From Cotesia glomerata (taxonomy: Eukaryota > Arthropoda > Insecta > Hymenoptera > Braconidae), in contig NC_058166.1 of the NCBI RefSeq assembly GCF_020080835.1, positions 16,641,043 through 16,705,042 of the forward strand: a DNA stretch of 64,000 nt, read 5' to 3'. Under the pieces are notes generated by a model. That model saw only the letters and a program-made list of their open reading frames with translations. It did no database searches and was not told the origin of the DNA. Each line of letters starts with the position of its first letter. The stretch's first letter is position 1. Both the position numbers and the translations under genes were made by a program. Below are positions 24,493 to 36,540 of the stretch, in pieces.

Positions 24493-25731
24493 TTTTTCTA
24501 TTAAAAAATTATTGTTTAAACTCAATAAATTTTTTCAGAAAAAACTAATTTACTAAAATCTAATAGATTCTTTCACAATAAATCAGTTTATTAAAATTTA
24601 CTATATTATTCTATCAATATATATTGAGTAATTTTTGTGTATACATGTTATAAATTTTTTTCTTTAACGGTAACAAAGAACTTAATCCAACTCTGCAATT
24701 AAAATAAATTCCTTCATAGGTAAATTGTTCCAGCAGTTCCATCCCCAGCAAAACAAAAAACCTCTTACTGCTTTTATAATAACTTAATTAAAATGATAAT
24801 GAATAATGATAGCAATAATTACAGCAAATATTTCGTTAAAGTAATAATCTGTTAGATCCCATTTTTTCCTCACAAAAAACTTAATAACAGAGATAATATT
24901 TTAAAAATAAGTAATAAGCTCCCTCGTTACGGGATAAAAATGAGCTCCCGAGGAACTTTGATCTCGAAAGCGAAGCAAAATAATATAATTAAAACTGATT
25001 AGCAGTAATCTGAGCCGGAATAAAATGAAACAAAATAAAAGTTGTTTAAAGTAACGGAGGTAACGAAAAGGGCTAGAATCTCATTATTCTTGCTTATCTT
25101 ACTCGGGCAGCTACAGATTGACTAAAACACTAGCACACTCTATTACTCCTGTCACGGTCATGCGTCTTGGTTACTCAAGCATCTCGACCGCCAGCACAAA
25201 CCGGGAAAATGCCTTCTCCATTGGCTAAGTAATTGATCGACACTTGGGATTAAATTTACCCCCTTTCGTTTAATCTTTTCTTCCACCTCGAGTAAGTGCT
25301 CGAGTTTACCCTTCGTCTTTTTTCTTACCGGTACTCTGATGGAGTTCACGTATGAACTCACATCACATACAATAAATATTAATGTTTTTTCCCGGAATTT
25401 TAATAATTGCAAAAGTAATTTCATATCTTCTTGAGGATAAAAGAGAAGTGGAAAAATGTTTAGAGTAAAATCAGGTCTTTTGTAAAAAAATTTTCAAGTA
25501 TTATACTTTACACTGTAATAATTGTGACTGTAATTTGTAATAATACAATTACAATTAGAAATACCTAATGTAACAGTTTTAAATTTATTTTTCATTGCAT
25601 GAAACTTTAGATTGTTAGTTACTTATTACTTCTCAACAGTTATTAATTGAGAAATAATTAGTTAGTAACTGAAACTTTCAAAATATTTATTTATTGGTGA
25701 TACATTTCTTTGTTTTATCAGAATAAATGTA
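24493..25731. other. Unique sequence, no supported gene
   Basis: AT-rich, with a GC-richer block at 25060-25430 that carries a reverse frame of 88 codons. That frame has no motif or splice support and I do not call it. Confidence 0.4.
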
Positions 25732-26601
25732 CACTGAAAAAAGGTTCACTTGAGCCGAGAAAATATTTTTCTTCCTAATTATTTTCTTGAACGAAAAAAA
25801 AATTTTTTTTTGACACAAGAAATTTCATTTATTCCAACAAAATTAATTCTCTTGCTTTAAGAAATACGTATCTTGATCCAAGAAAATTTATTTAAGTAAA
25901 GAAAATCTTGTTGTTTTGAGAAAATTCAGCCTCTTGCTCTAAAAAATTTAGTTTTTGATAGAAGTAAATTTTCTTGTCTTGAGAAAATTTTTCTCTTGCT
26001 CCAAAAAATTAAATATAAAGATAGAAGTAAATTTTCATTAATATTTTTATTGACTAGAATTTAATTTGCGCGCGCCTCATATTTATTGTCATGATATATT
26101 TATGTGTCGTTCATGTATATTATATTCACTTTCAACCAATCAGAATGAGAGTATTTATTTTCGACCAATCACAACACGAATAAATTGGTTTCACATACAT
26201 TTCATCTCAATTTTATTATGTGATTAACATGTCAAATGAGAAGATCAAATAACATTTCATTATTTTTTTTCATTCAATATGTATAATTGCAGGGTAAAAT
26301 AATATAAAATGGATATCAAATATTCAAGAGAAAAATTTTCTCAAGGTGAGAAAATTTTTTTCTCAGCTGAAGTAGGTGGCGCTGCTTCCCTAATGTATCT
26401 AAAAATCTTGATCAAATATAAAAATTTATTGTATCAAGTACTTATGATAATTTGAATTAAGAAAAAATGACTTCCACCAAAAATAGAATTTCAAGAAAAA
26501 TTTTAACTTCGGCCAACACAACTTCGGTCTTCCTTCAGACACCCGAAAATTTTCTTGAGCCAAGAATTTTGTTCTTCAGTCAAGAAATTTTTCTTTCTGT
26601 G
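25732..26601 (-). mobile_element. B-family transposon, copy 3, interrupted by a Helitron
   Basis: CACTG at the left and CTGTG at the right, TA on both sides. It is the reverse orientation of copy 1. A 170-bp Hel-C Helitron splits it at 26054-26223. Removing that insert restores continuity with the other copies. Confidence 0.85.
26054..26223 (-). mobile_element. Hel-C Helitron (170 bp) with a checkable empty site
   Basis: On the minus strand it starts TCACATAATAAAATTGAG and ends AAATTAAATTCTAG. Other B copies read TTTTTATTGATTAACATG here. In this copy the same bases are split precisely between A and T with nothing duplicated or lost, which is the signature of Helitron insertion. A GC-rich GGCGCGCGC tract precedes the end; the second copy at 56582 has the fuller hairpin. 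It is among the shortest Helitrons possible and entirely non-coding. Confidence 0.92.
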
Positions 26602-27360
26602 TATTTTTAATTGGAAGAATAAAATTGAAAGTATAAGCTACTAATTATCGAGAATAGTAAATATATTGTGAATTATAACCGCTGACCCTGTAATTCTCAA
26701 ACTCTCAAGCTTAGTTATCGAAATCTAGTAAAAAATTTTTACAAAAAATTACAGTGTGAGATTTTAAATCTGAGAACAAAATTTAAAGGTTTAAACCTTT
26801 TACTATCATAAACTGTCAAAGGTTTTAAATGAAACTGTAATAATTGCTATACGTCTCAGAAATAATATAATTTTTAGTTTCACACTAGAGAGACTTTGCT
26901 GGTATTTAAAACCATAATAAATTTAATTTTTCCACTTTTCTTTTTTCCGTGTACAGTTAAGAAAATGAAATTTAAAGTGACATACTAGAGTACTTTGAAG
27001 AATTTTTTTTCTCAAATGCACATCAACTCACAGACAGAAATCCCCCTAAAAATAGTCATAATTACTTCGTAAATTTACTATTTCAGATAGTAGAAGTTAA
27101 TATTTTTGTATAGTAAATAGTACAATTAATTTTTCTTCGTGTAGTATTCTTGGTTCAAGATTTTGGCTCTTGAGTCACATTAATTTTTTTTATCAGTGTA
27201 GGACCTCAAATGGTTAGTAAAACCAATAACTTGCCAATTTTATAAAATCATTCATTTTCATAGCGGAAAGTTAATAAGAATAATGTAAATGACAGGAAAA
27301 TGGTAAAAAAAATGACATTTCACCCACGATGTGACCTCTTACATATAGTGTAATTTGGTT
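26602..27360. other. AT-rich sequence with decayed repeat traces
   Basis: Traces of CACGG-type elements (TTTTTTCCGTGTACAG near 26942, TTCTTCGTGTAG near 27136) and of ATTACAGT blocks shared with 30880-31220. Boundaries unclear. No gene. Confidence 0.4.
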
Positions 27361-27970
27361 GATGCAATAGAACACGTCAATCGATGACGTATCCTGAAGT
27401 TGACACATCCTTCTTTACTTCTCGACGTCGACAGAGTGCCGCTCGACGTCACTATTCAAAATCTCTCGCTCCGTCATCCTCCTCTCCCTTTTTCTCTCAT
27501 TCTCTGGCACATTATATATTTATGTGTACAAACTCTATGGAACTACATTCGAAGTACATATGTAAAGGAGAGTGTGTATATATTTATACACTATATGTAT
27601 ATATGATGTATGGAGTGTGGATGCAGAATGAATGTATAATGTTAAATGTAAGAGAAGAGAAATAGCGATCCTTAATCGTCTGTGCCGACATAACCCGAAA
27701 TCTGAAATGGAAGTCTCTTACTTCTGCTCGGCCTTATTTCAAATTCGGTGGTTACAACAATCGACGAGTCATCGCCAAACGATTTCTATTTCTCCGCAAG
27801 GAATAGTAATCCTGCGTATACCCTGTATGTGTACCACGCGTTGCCTGTATACCGAGTAAAGTATGTGTTTCTGAGCCGTTATAGCAATTACTGTCTTCGT
27901 ATTTGTGTATATAGATTTGTAAATCGTGTGCTAGAGCCGAGAGACGGATTTCCATTAAACCCTCAATAAG
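27360..27970. other. GC-richer unique islet with CT-rich tract
   Basis: It includes a pyrimidine-rich run (27460-27510) and overlapping short frames on both strands (27384-27665, 27632-27859 and reverse 27752-27955). Mutual overlap and lack of signals argue against coding. It may be regulatory or a 5' region of an unseen transcript. Confidence 0.3.
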
Positions 27971-28222
27971 GAAAAGCGAGAGAACTGTTCAAATATTCTC
28001 AATTTACCGGGATTTGTAGCAAGTGTTTCAGATGCTGCAGTAATTAATCGTCGGATATATTAAGCGTATACTTCTTTTTTGATATGGGAAAACTTTAGAT
28101 ACAGATGAAATACTAATGAATTAATTAAAGAAAATTTTTAAGAAAAAAAATCAACCGACTGTAAATTATTTTTTTCTTCGATTATTAAACCTTTTAAAAG
28201 TGAACATTAAGTATAATCGAAG

Positions 28223-28500
28223 TAAAGTCCATTTATTTTTTATACGCTTCAGTATGATTTAAAACTAAGTCCTTTCGAAGATCACGGTCTAATTCAATGT
28301 AGTTTATTTATAATTAGCAATAAACTAAAAATCCACTAACCGTTTGTATATCTATATCTATGTAAATAAGGTTCGCTTACAATACATGCACAGTACTTTT
28401 CTCTTCTGGGTGGACAATGGCGCGAAATATTGAAAAATATTTTTTGTATTTTATTTTAATCAATTTTATTATAAAAAAATGAGATTATGAGGCGTGCACT
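28223..28500 (+). repeat. Dispersed repeat, paired with 49726-50000
   Basis: The first 155 bp, from TAAAGTCCATTTATTTTTTA through AAATAAGGTTCG, are essentially identical to the partner. The rest, to ATGAGGCGTGCA, differs more. A TCTATATCTATGTAAATAAG motif at 28351, preceded by A, resembles a Helitron 5' end and also occurs near 49861 and, diverged, 56842. Confidence 0.65.
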
Positions 28501-28709
28501 TTTTCAAACTTTTTTTCTCGGGTAAAAAAATGAATATTTAAATATTGTATAGTGACACTGATAAAATTAAAAGAACATCCGATTTTTGAATTATTAATAG
28601 AATATTTTGCAAGTTATGGAAGCCAATTTTTGAAAGTTAGAAGTCAATTTGAACCTTCATCTTAAAATTTTGAAAAACTTTTTAAATTTCAAAATACCAT
28701 TTAATAACT

Positions 28710-29404
28710 TCTATACTAATAAATGAAGAGCCGTTTTTTTTGTCCGGTTATATTGCGAAAACTACTGAACCGATCGGAATAATACTAATACCATAAAATG
28801 CAGCGTGTTTCGGAGAAGGTTTTAGTATATGATGTGTTGGTGATTACTTATCCGGAACCGATATTTTTTTAACTTAGAAATAATGAATTTTTATTGCAGC
28901 TAAATTTATGCTATTCGATTGTCATTTGTTTAAAATAAATTTTTTAATTCTACTGGTTATGTTTATATACTTGGCAGATTTATTCACTTATGAGACCTGC
29001 AATTTCTTTAACTGAAACTTTCAATGCTTATTACAAATTTTTTTTTTTTTCATATCAATTATTATTCATTTTTGCAAGAAAGACACGGGAATGTTATAAT
29101 GATTGCACATTATTTTATTAATATTATTATTATTATATAATGTACTCATTATAAATATATTTGATTGTATGGCCCTTAGGGAGCACTTGCTCTAGGGTCA
29201 AAATTATTAAATAAATAAATAAATAAATAAATTGAAAGTTACAATGAATATTAGCTAGAATAATTACATGGATAAAAGGTACATGCCAATTCGACAGAAT
29301 TTGGAATCTGTGCAAGTCAAAACAATACTCTAATTAAATTTCAAGTCTAGATCTTAAAATGCAATTCTTTAAAGCGCCCAGCGGAGCGGACGAGTAACAG
29401 CTAG
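28710..29404 (+). mobile_element. Hel-B Helitron carrying a retrotransposon tail
   Basis: It starts TCTATACTAATAAATGAAGA and ends with CGCCC/GGACG (stem slightly decayed), then AGTAACAG and CTAG|T. The second copy at 55624-56193 has the intact CGCCC/GGGCG stem. Comparison of the two shows that 29111-29232 is an insertion. The TCTATACTAAT start is like Helitrons widespread in insects (general knowledge, not searched). No coding capacity. Confidence 0.85.
29111..29232 (+). mobile_element. 3' tail of a 5'-truncated non-LTR retrotransposon
   Basis: Absent from the other Hel-B copy, which reads GATTGCACATTGAAAG across the site. The insert ends in AAAATTATTAAATAAATA and further AAAT units, preceded by TATGGCCCTTAGGGAGCACT. 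Tandem AAAT tails are typical of LINE 3' ends. No target duplication is visible, so the mechanism is inferred from the tail. Confidence 0.65.
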
Positions 29405-29509
29405 TATTTTATAAATTGACTTCAGTCGTTAATAAACGCTGAAAATGACCGAGTATCTATGTGACTATATCAAAACTAATCCTGACTGGGTTTAGTTATT
29501 GAAAATAGT

Positions 29510-29900
29510 GGGCATTTGTAGCCTCATCCTCATCCTCATGCTCACCCCGTCCTCATTTGGGGATCAATTAACCACTGCGGAAGGTAAAACTATGCGCTAT
29601 TAAACCCGTACACACTAAAATCCACAGTTAACACCCGACTGCGGGCCCGCAGCAGTAACGTACGTAGATTTTAAAGGTTTTGAGTTGGAAAGCTCATGGT
29701 GTCGGTGTAGTGACTACCAGTATGACCACAATTATTCGCAGCGCGCCATTACCGGAAACGAGGGTATGCCAGAACGGAGATAGAAATCATTTTCTCACGA
29801 GGCATTGTCAATTTCTCCGCTCCTGCGACGCTTTTATAACCACACTCACGACATTTTGTTTCCGGTATTTTCGGTCTTGCCCACCATATTCATTTAAAGT
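29510..29900. other. GC-richer unique islet
   Basis: It contains a (TCATCC)n-like run at 29523-29540 and CpG-rich segments near 29640-29780. A frame of 123 codons (29680-30051) ends in low-complexity T-rich sequence and has no support. No repeat match in the window. Confidence 0.3.
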
Positions 29901-30559
29901 TAATGCCAACTGTTATATACACGACACCAACGTCCATATTTTTTTACTTTTTTTTTTCAAATTCTACTTCAAACATTCTTTTAATTACTCTTTCGCTTTT
30001 TCGCTTTCAGGTACCAGACGGATTTTTTTGACGTTGAAATCGCGGTATTAAATTTACTATTTATTTGCAGACGAGAATTTTTCTCCTCGAGGAAATTGAA
30101 TGTCCAGTTATGTTTGTAATATGTCATGTACTTTATTTCTGTCATCCACTTGAGGTTTTATCAAAAATATACAACGCCAAATCAAGTTATTTTTCTTTCA
30201 ATAATGATAAAAAAAAAAATAGAAAGAATACGCTTTGCTAGAGATGTTGTGTAATTCGTTTAAATTACATGAGTAGACAGAAAATAGGGGAGTTAAATTT
30301 ATTGTAAAGAATATATGCTCGTAAAGATTACAGTATAAAATTTTTTATGCCGATGAATTTTCTTCACAGTTTTTTTATTTTGATAATTCATATGCCTTAC
30401 AAAAAAAAATATTAAAAAGATAATAATTTAAAAATATTTGTTAATGTTTAAACACCTTCAATATTAAATGATTTATTAAATATTTATTGATTTTTGATGA
30501 ATTGTTTACTAATTAAAATTTAGCAACAGTTAATTAATATTTTTTTTTAGTCTAAGAAA

Positions 30560-30765
30560 AAATTTTCTGACATAACTTTCTATAAAAATTGGCAATTTCA
30601 GGCTAGCTGTGGGCATATAAAGCAATATCTGGTTTGATATAACTTGATATGTCTATAAAAAATTTTTCAACCGAGTAAAGTGTTAAAAATCCCTGAAAGA
30701 TGGCGAATGATCGCTAAATCTTCTTCATACAAGAGAGTTAAGTTTCAAAAATTAAGTAATAATGT
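30560..30765 (-). repeat. H-motif repeat with TTGATATGTC arm
   Basis: It contains AGATGGCGAATGATCGCTAA, the reverse complement of the H core, and upstream TCTGGTTTGATATA and TTGATATGTC. Those motifs recur at 23380-23445, 39617-39680 and 63198-63220, so the repeat unit is longer than the H core. Confidence 0.45.
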
Positions 30766-30879
30766 AAAAATTTTAATTAAAAATTTAAATTTAAATAGAT
30801 AAAAATTTCAATAAACTCACAAAAAAAAAGAAAAATAGAAAAATTACATTATATAATGTAACGTTGCGCTTCGTGATGA

Positions 30880-31220
30880 AAACTAGAAAAATTACAGTTT
30901 CAGATTGTAATTATTACAGATCCCTTCAATAAAAATGAATGAGAGTGTGAAGTTAGTCAATAGTCGAAACTGGGAAAAAATGGGACCTGATTCCTTATTG
31001 GTCGAAATTAAGACGCGCGCATAGCGCGCTATTTACATTTCTAGTTTTATAAAAATTACATTGTTGAATATAATATTTACATTGAAAGCTCTATAAATTA
31101 ACATTCCAAGTTTGAATTTAGAAAAATCTTATTTCGAACTGTAATTTTTCTAGTCTTAAATATGACGGGACACTTATTACTATTTATAATGTAATTTTTT
31201 GAGTTTTCTTTTTTCCGGGT
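30880..31220. repeat. Decayed inverted-repeat block with ATTACAGTTT motifs
   Basis: AACTAGAAAAATTACAGTTT near the left pairs with AACTGTAATTTTTCTAG near 31140-31155. A TTTTTTCCGGG end at 31210 resembles the CACGG-ended element at 8017. It is probably an old relative. Confidence 0.45.
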
Positions 31221-31328
31221 TCGGTAAATTGATAATTTATCTATAAAATAATATAAAAAATGAAGTAAATAATATAAGACGACAATTGTAGATTAGAGAA
31301 TATTTTGTTTAATGGTTTCAATTATTAA

Positions 31329-31764
31329 GGACGTTCCTAGACAAGAAAAAGACACCAATAGGTTATGGGCCATTGTGCTGCCTCCCTTTACAAACTATCG
31401 CTCACTTACTTCCACTCACGCAAAATATCCAAAGTCACTAACTTCAAATATTTTTTATAAAAAAATCAATAACGCTCGTTTGTTATTTTTGATAAAAAAT
31501 ACTTGTTATATCTTCAATTAATGATTCTTAGTTTTTTTAAATAATCCTAAGAAAAGTACGATTGAAATTTAATAAAACGTTCGCTTGAAGGTCGGTCAGC
31601 ATAAGGTTTGTATGTAAAATATACAAATTTTAAATGCTAATATTTCAAAATTTAGTGCTGCAAGGATTATTTAAAAAAATTCCTGCGTATAGAGGATACT
31701 TATACGTATAAGTACTCAAAATTTCAAAAAAATTTTAAGAAAACGCTTTTTTCTCGGAATGTCC
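31329..31764. mobile_element. Inverted-repeat element flanked by TTAA
   Basis: GGACGTTCCTAGACAAGAAA at the left and CTTTTTTCTCGGAATGTCC at the right form terminal inverted repeats. Each is directly flanked by TTAA, a possible 4-bp target duplication as used by piggyBac-type and Kolobok-type elements. About 436 bp, with no transposase frame. A solo end lies at 2229. Confidence 0.6.
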
Positions 31765-32840
31765 TTAATGCAAACCAGCTTCGCGGGATATATTTAGCCT
31801 TAAAGATATTTATAAAATTATAGCTCATACTTGATAAATTTATGAATTGTTTTTAAATAAATAAATTTATTAACAGTTAATAAACTTTTCTGAAGAGTGA
31901 TTAGAAAAAATGAAATATCCTTGATCGAAAGAAACAGATATTTAAATAAATGAAAAATATAATTTGAAAGTTTGGTAAGATTTAGTGTCCATATAAATTA
32001 TTATGAAAGTTGAAATGAATTTCGTGTGGATACGGGACATTGATTTAAACGGTTAGAATCTTTCCACAAGAGCGCACGGGAATTTTTAAATTATTTCCAC
32101 TTTTATTCACTTCATCCCGGATAAATTGAATTAAATATCTAAAAATAATCAACTGGATAAATAACCATTAGACGACAATATTATTTAATCTGCATTAATC
32201 CTCTAATAATTATCGAACATTGTTCCTCAAATCATGTAAATAAATTAATAAAAAAAAAAGTTGACTGTTTTGTCAAGATTTATAAAGTAATTATAATTAT
32301 ATTTTCAAGAATCTCATCTTGTTCCACTTAACTCTCGAGTACTGTAAAATCTAATTACTGAATTTCGGCCGTCATTTTACTCAGACTCTGTCCCACTAAT
32401 TACTTTATGTCATACTTTTATTTGACATATTTTTGATACTTTTTAATTTAAAAATTCAACTAAATAAAAACTTTCAAAGATTAGGTAGTAAAATTTCTGA
32501 ATCTCAGACGAAAAAAAACTTCAAAAGTTGGTTTAATTGGTAAAAAACACGGAGTTATTAAAGTAAAGGCAGAGGTGTTGAGTTAAAGCACTGGTTGCTG
32601 ATTGTTGGTTAAGGGTCCCGGTCCTCTTTGCGAGGAACTCAAGGCTTTGGGAGGTTAAAACAGAAAAAAGAGAGTCAGAGATAAATAAAATGAGAGAAAG
32701 GTCACAGGTTGGTTTAACGAAGAGTAGTTTGTTCGGTTACATCGCCAATAAAACCACCATTTCAGGTCTCTCGTCTAGCAGAGGACAAAGGCCGGCAGTG
32801 CGTAAAGAAAACGTACAAAGAAAAAAATAATCCATGTGAT
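31765..32840. other. Unique AT-rich sequence
   Basis: No supported gene. A GC-richer part at 32570-32800 is unique in the window. Nothing recognised. Confidence 0.45.
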
Positions 32841-33312
32841 TCAGAAAATATAGAAAATTTTGTTATCAGCGTATTTATATGATAAAATGGATTTTTAAAA
32901 TTAGATTCAGTATTATTGAAAAGATTTTGACCGGAATTTTCAGATTTTAAAGATTTTATATACTTTTTCAAGATAGTTAATTAGGAGTAGTTATAAATAG
33001 GTTCGAATTTGGCACTAAATAAAATTTTTTTATTTATTTATTATGTTCAGTTGATCTCAATTTAGTTCTAAGTCAAATATTAATCTACACATAGAAAGGA
33101 ATTTTCTTCAAAATTTATTGTACTAAAAAATCGAGCGCGCTTTTGACAACATGTATAGATCGACAATTTAACTTATCAACATTTTTACTAAAAATTATCT
33201 TAAAAAATGTCAATAACTAAGAAATGATGTTGTATTTTGTCTAGTGATGATATTTTTAACGATGTAAGCTCATCCTGAAGTTACACTTATCGAAACCTTT
33301 CATTTTAGTACA
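32840..33312 (+). mobile_element. Decayed Hel-A fragment
   Basis: Sequence such as ATTTATATGATAAAATGG (32872-32889) and AAGAAATGATGTTGTATTTT (33216-33235), then ATGTAAGCTCATCCTGAAG, follows the Hel-A 5' region and the left arm of a module with many differences. It stops at the tandem repeat at 33314. No 3' hairpin. Confidence 0.6.
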
Positions 33313-33313
33313 C

Positions 33314-33466
33314 CTGTGCGCCTAAATTTGAGCGAATTACGGCGAATTAGTATGAATTAGATCTTTTAGTCTGTGCCCCTGGATTTGAGCGAATTACGGC
33401 GAATTAGTATGAATTAGATCTTTTAGTCTGTGCGCCTGAATTTAAGCGAATTACGGCAAAATTTGT
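33314..33466 (+). repeat. 57-bp tandem repeat, about 2.7 units
   Basis: Units start CTGTGCGCCTAAATTTGAGC at 33314, 33371 and 33428 (last one partial) and share GCGAATTACGGCGAATTAG. It interrupts the decayed Hel-A module; module-like sequence TACCGATGATATTTTTAA resumes after it. Confidence 0.85.
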
Positions 33467-33780
33467 CTACCGATGATATTTTTAATGAAATATATATCAA
33501 CTTTTTAATAACGAATAATTGATGAGAAAAATTACTGAACTGGATTGTAATCTAAAGAGCTGCTTTACCATTTATTAGTAACAGCAATACTTTATAAAGA
33601 TTTTCTAAGTAAAATTTACCGAACTCATCCATAGAAAGAGGAAGAAATTTCAATAAAATAATGTTATTATTCTTTAAGGTTTTATAAATTAGAAAAATTA
33701 GATTTTAGTTTAATAAAATTAAATGCTTAATTAATTTTTTTATTAAATATATATAGAATAATAGCTAATAGTAACAAAAA

Positions 33781-33882
33781 ATTAACTATGATTGAGCAAC
33801 AATTGATCACAAAAATGTGTAATTTTTTAATGAGTTGATAAGTCGAGAGTGATTGCAGCGCTGCCTTAAAGTCGGTAGACAA
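33781..33882 (+). repeat. G repeat, inverse copy of 43206-43303
   Basis: TTGATAAGTCGAGAGTGATT and GCAGCGCTGCC here correspond to the reverse complement of the block at 43206-43303. About 100 bp are shared. Element ends not identified. Confidence 0.55.
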
Positions 33883-33973
33883 TACTGTTACTTAGATTTA
33901 TTTTTACTGAGAGATCGGTTACTTTTAAGTAAAAACCATGAAGCCAAAGTTTTTTATTCATAATACGTAATTT

Positions 33974-34640
33974 TCAAATTTCGTGATCTAATTGTTTTTT
34001 CTTTTTTATTCCTTGTTTCTTCCTTTGATTCTTTTCTGGTGTCGAGTATCTTAGGAGGCGGAAGTGATTGACATGCGGCAGAGCAGGGCTTTTGATTTTA
34101 TAACGCGGTGATGAGATAAAGAAATGGAAAAATAAATGGAATAAAAATGAAGAAGCTGGAGCAAGTTGAGGGATAAAGAATGATAATAAAAGATGAGGGA
34201 AAAAAAGATGGTGAAAATACGAGTTCATACCCGGAATAATTCTATTCAGTTCATTTTGAGCGTTGAATTCGCACTCTGAAATTCTGCGCCTCTTCATTCC
34301 TCGCTTTAAAGGAAAGACAGAAATAGAGAAAGAGAAACAGAAAGAGAGCAAACGAGAAAAGCACCAGCCAAAGTAAAAGCGGAAAAGTAAGCATCGGTAG
34401 AACTCTTTCTTTGCACGATTCTTTCGAGCGTCAAGGGTGAAGAACCACAACCCGCGAAAGCTCATACCTTTTTTCCTTCCTATACTTTTTATTCTAAGCT
34501 CCATGCTCTACGCTCGTGTTGCCAGGCCTTTCCACCACATTTTTGTTGCATCCAGCCAGAGCAACTTTTGTACGTGCTCGCGACTGACTATCTAATCAAA
34601 CTCACACTTACACTTTAATACCACCCAAATTTAAGAGATC
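33974..34640. other. Purine-rich block, longest open frame judged non-coding
   Basis: The plus strand at 34100-34460 is strongly purine-rich (GAGAAAGAGAAACAG-like). This gives a 176-codon reverse frame of Phe, Ser, Leu and Arg without motifs. The lack of stops is explained by composition. Unique in the window; it could be a structured or regulatory tract. Confidence 0.4.
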
Positions 34641-34766
34641 TCGTGTTCTGTCTCGAGCTTAGGTAATAGAATTTTTAAGGTGATTTTCAGGTTTGTTTTT
34701 TATTTTTTTGATTTTCGAGAGAAAAAAATTCAAAATAATTTACGATATTAAATTTTATTTTTTCTA

Positions 34767-36105
34767 CACTGATAAAAGGATTTATTAACTATTAATAATT
34801 TAATTTATTTAAAGACAATTATTAAATTTATTAAATTTTAATAAATATTTTTTAACATTCAATAAATATTTATTTGAGAGGAAAGGACATTTATTAATAG
34901 TTAATAAGTATTTATTAATAGTTAACAAATATTTATTAACAGTTAATAAATATTTTGTTGAGTGAATTTGTTTCCTTTGCAATGTCATATGATATGAAGA
35001 TTGCTTATAAACAAAAATCATCTTTACAAATTATTTGCATTAATTATATTACATTGTAATAACGTTTATTGTAAAATACCAAATTCTATCACAGCTCATA
35101 ATTATCTTTTATATTTTTAAATATTAAAATAGTTAATTTATTTAGTAAATTTAATTATTATCATGTATTCCAGCTATAGGGTTATAAAAATTGTCAAAAG
35201 AAAATTGCTATTTTTGCTTTTTATTTTAAATAAATATTTGTTAACAGTTGACAAATATTTATTAACTATTAATAAATATTTATTAACAGATAATAAATTG
35301 TACTTAATAAATTACTTATTAACATTTAATAAATAATTTATTAACTGTTAATAAATACACAGAAAAAAAAGTTCACTTGAGCCAAGGAAATATTTTTCTT
35401 CCTAATTATTTTCTTGAGCGAAAAAAAATTTTTTTTTTGATAAGAAATTTCACTTATTCCAACAAAATTAATTCTCTTGCTTTAAGAAATACGTATCTTG
35501 ATCCAAGAAAATTTATCTAGTCAAGAAAATCTTGTTGTTTTGAGAAAATTCAGCCTCTTGCTCCAAAAAATTTAGTTCTTGATAGAAGTAAATTTTCTTG
35601 TCTTGAGAAAATTTCTCTCTTGCTCCAAAAAATTAAATATAAAGAAAGAAGTAAATGGGAAGATCTAATAATATTTCATCATTTTTTTTCATTCAATATG
35701 TATAATTGCACGCTAAAATAATATAAAATGGGTATCAAATATTCAAGAGAAAAATGTTCTCAAGGTGAGAAAATTTTTTTCTCAGCTGACGTAGGTGGCG
35801 CTGCTTTTCTAAAGTATCTAAAAATCTTGATCAAATATAAAAATTTATTGTATCAAGTATTTATGATAATTTTAATTAAGAAAAAATGACTTCCACCAAG
35901 AATAGAATTTCTCGAAAAATTTTAACTTCGGCCAACACAACTTCGGTCTTCCTTCAGGCACCCGAAAATTTTCTTGAGCCAAGAATTTTGTTCTCCAGTC
36001 AAGAAACTTTTCTTTCTGTGTATTTATTAAATTCTATGATGTTAAAAAATCATTTATTAACAATTAATGAAGCTTATTGAATATAGACAAATCCTTCTAT
36101 TAATT
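34767..36105 (+). mobile_element. C-family element copy 1 with nested B element
   Basis: It starts CACTGATAAAAGGATTTATT with TA outside. The body is made of many ATTTATTAACAGTTAATAAA-type palindromic repeats. The right end near 36090-36105 (AATCCTTCTAT) has decayed. The left half matches the reverse complement of 52900-53157. A B element interrupts it at 35358. The inner segment 34965-35160 matches copy 2 almost base for base. Confidence 0.75.
35358..36020 (-). mobile_element. B-family transposon, copy 4, nested
   Basis: CACAG and CTGTG ends, TA on both sides, inserted in a TTAATAAATATTTATTAA stretch of the C element. The body is like copy 3 but without the Hel-C insert and with a deletion of about 40 bp near 35655. 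Confidence 0.85.
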
Positions 36106-36229
36106 ACCACCATTATAAATATTTTATAAAAAATTCAATGAGCATTATAACTCAATTTTATATTAACCAAACTTTTTTATATTTTTTTACAATAAAATTT
36201 AAAGTCGGTAAATTTTTTACGTAAAAGTA

Positions 36230-36480
36230 TGCAGTGATTACAGTGGAAGTAGGCGTCACTTTGTCCATTTGATGTCAAAATGGGGCAAAAGCTAGGGAAC
36301 ATCAAGTGAAAGCAAACTTAATCGGTTGTGACGGGCTCTAGTAACGTGTACCGAATTACAGGGACGCGTTACTGCTTTCCGATTAGCCAATGGATTGCCT
36401 GGAAACGCAATTCATGCTTTCCAATAGCCAAGATAATTGTACTGACACTTTCTAGTACACCTTCGTCACGAAACATGTAT
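36230..36480. other. GC-richer unique islet
   Basis: Unique sequence including CCGATTAGCCAATGGATTGC. No frame or repeat match. Confidence 0.3.
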
Positions 36481-36496
36481 TAATGGCTTTAGTACG

Positions 36497-36540
36497 TACA
36501 CACACACACACACACACAGACACACAGACACAGACACACA

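Noticed and set aside
33974..34504. 176-codon reverse open frame, the longest in the window
   Set aside because: It is explained by a purine-rich plus strand that lacks stop codons. The product is low-complexity Phe/Ser/Leu/Arg with no domain, and no splice or start signals support it.
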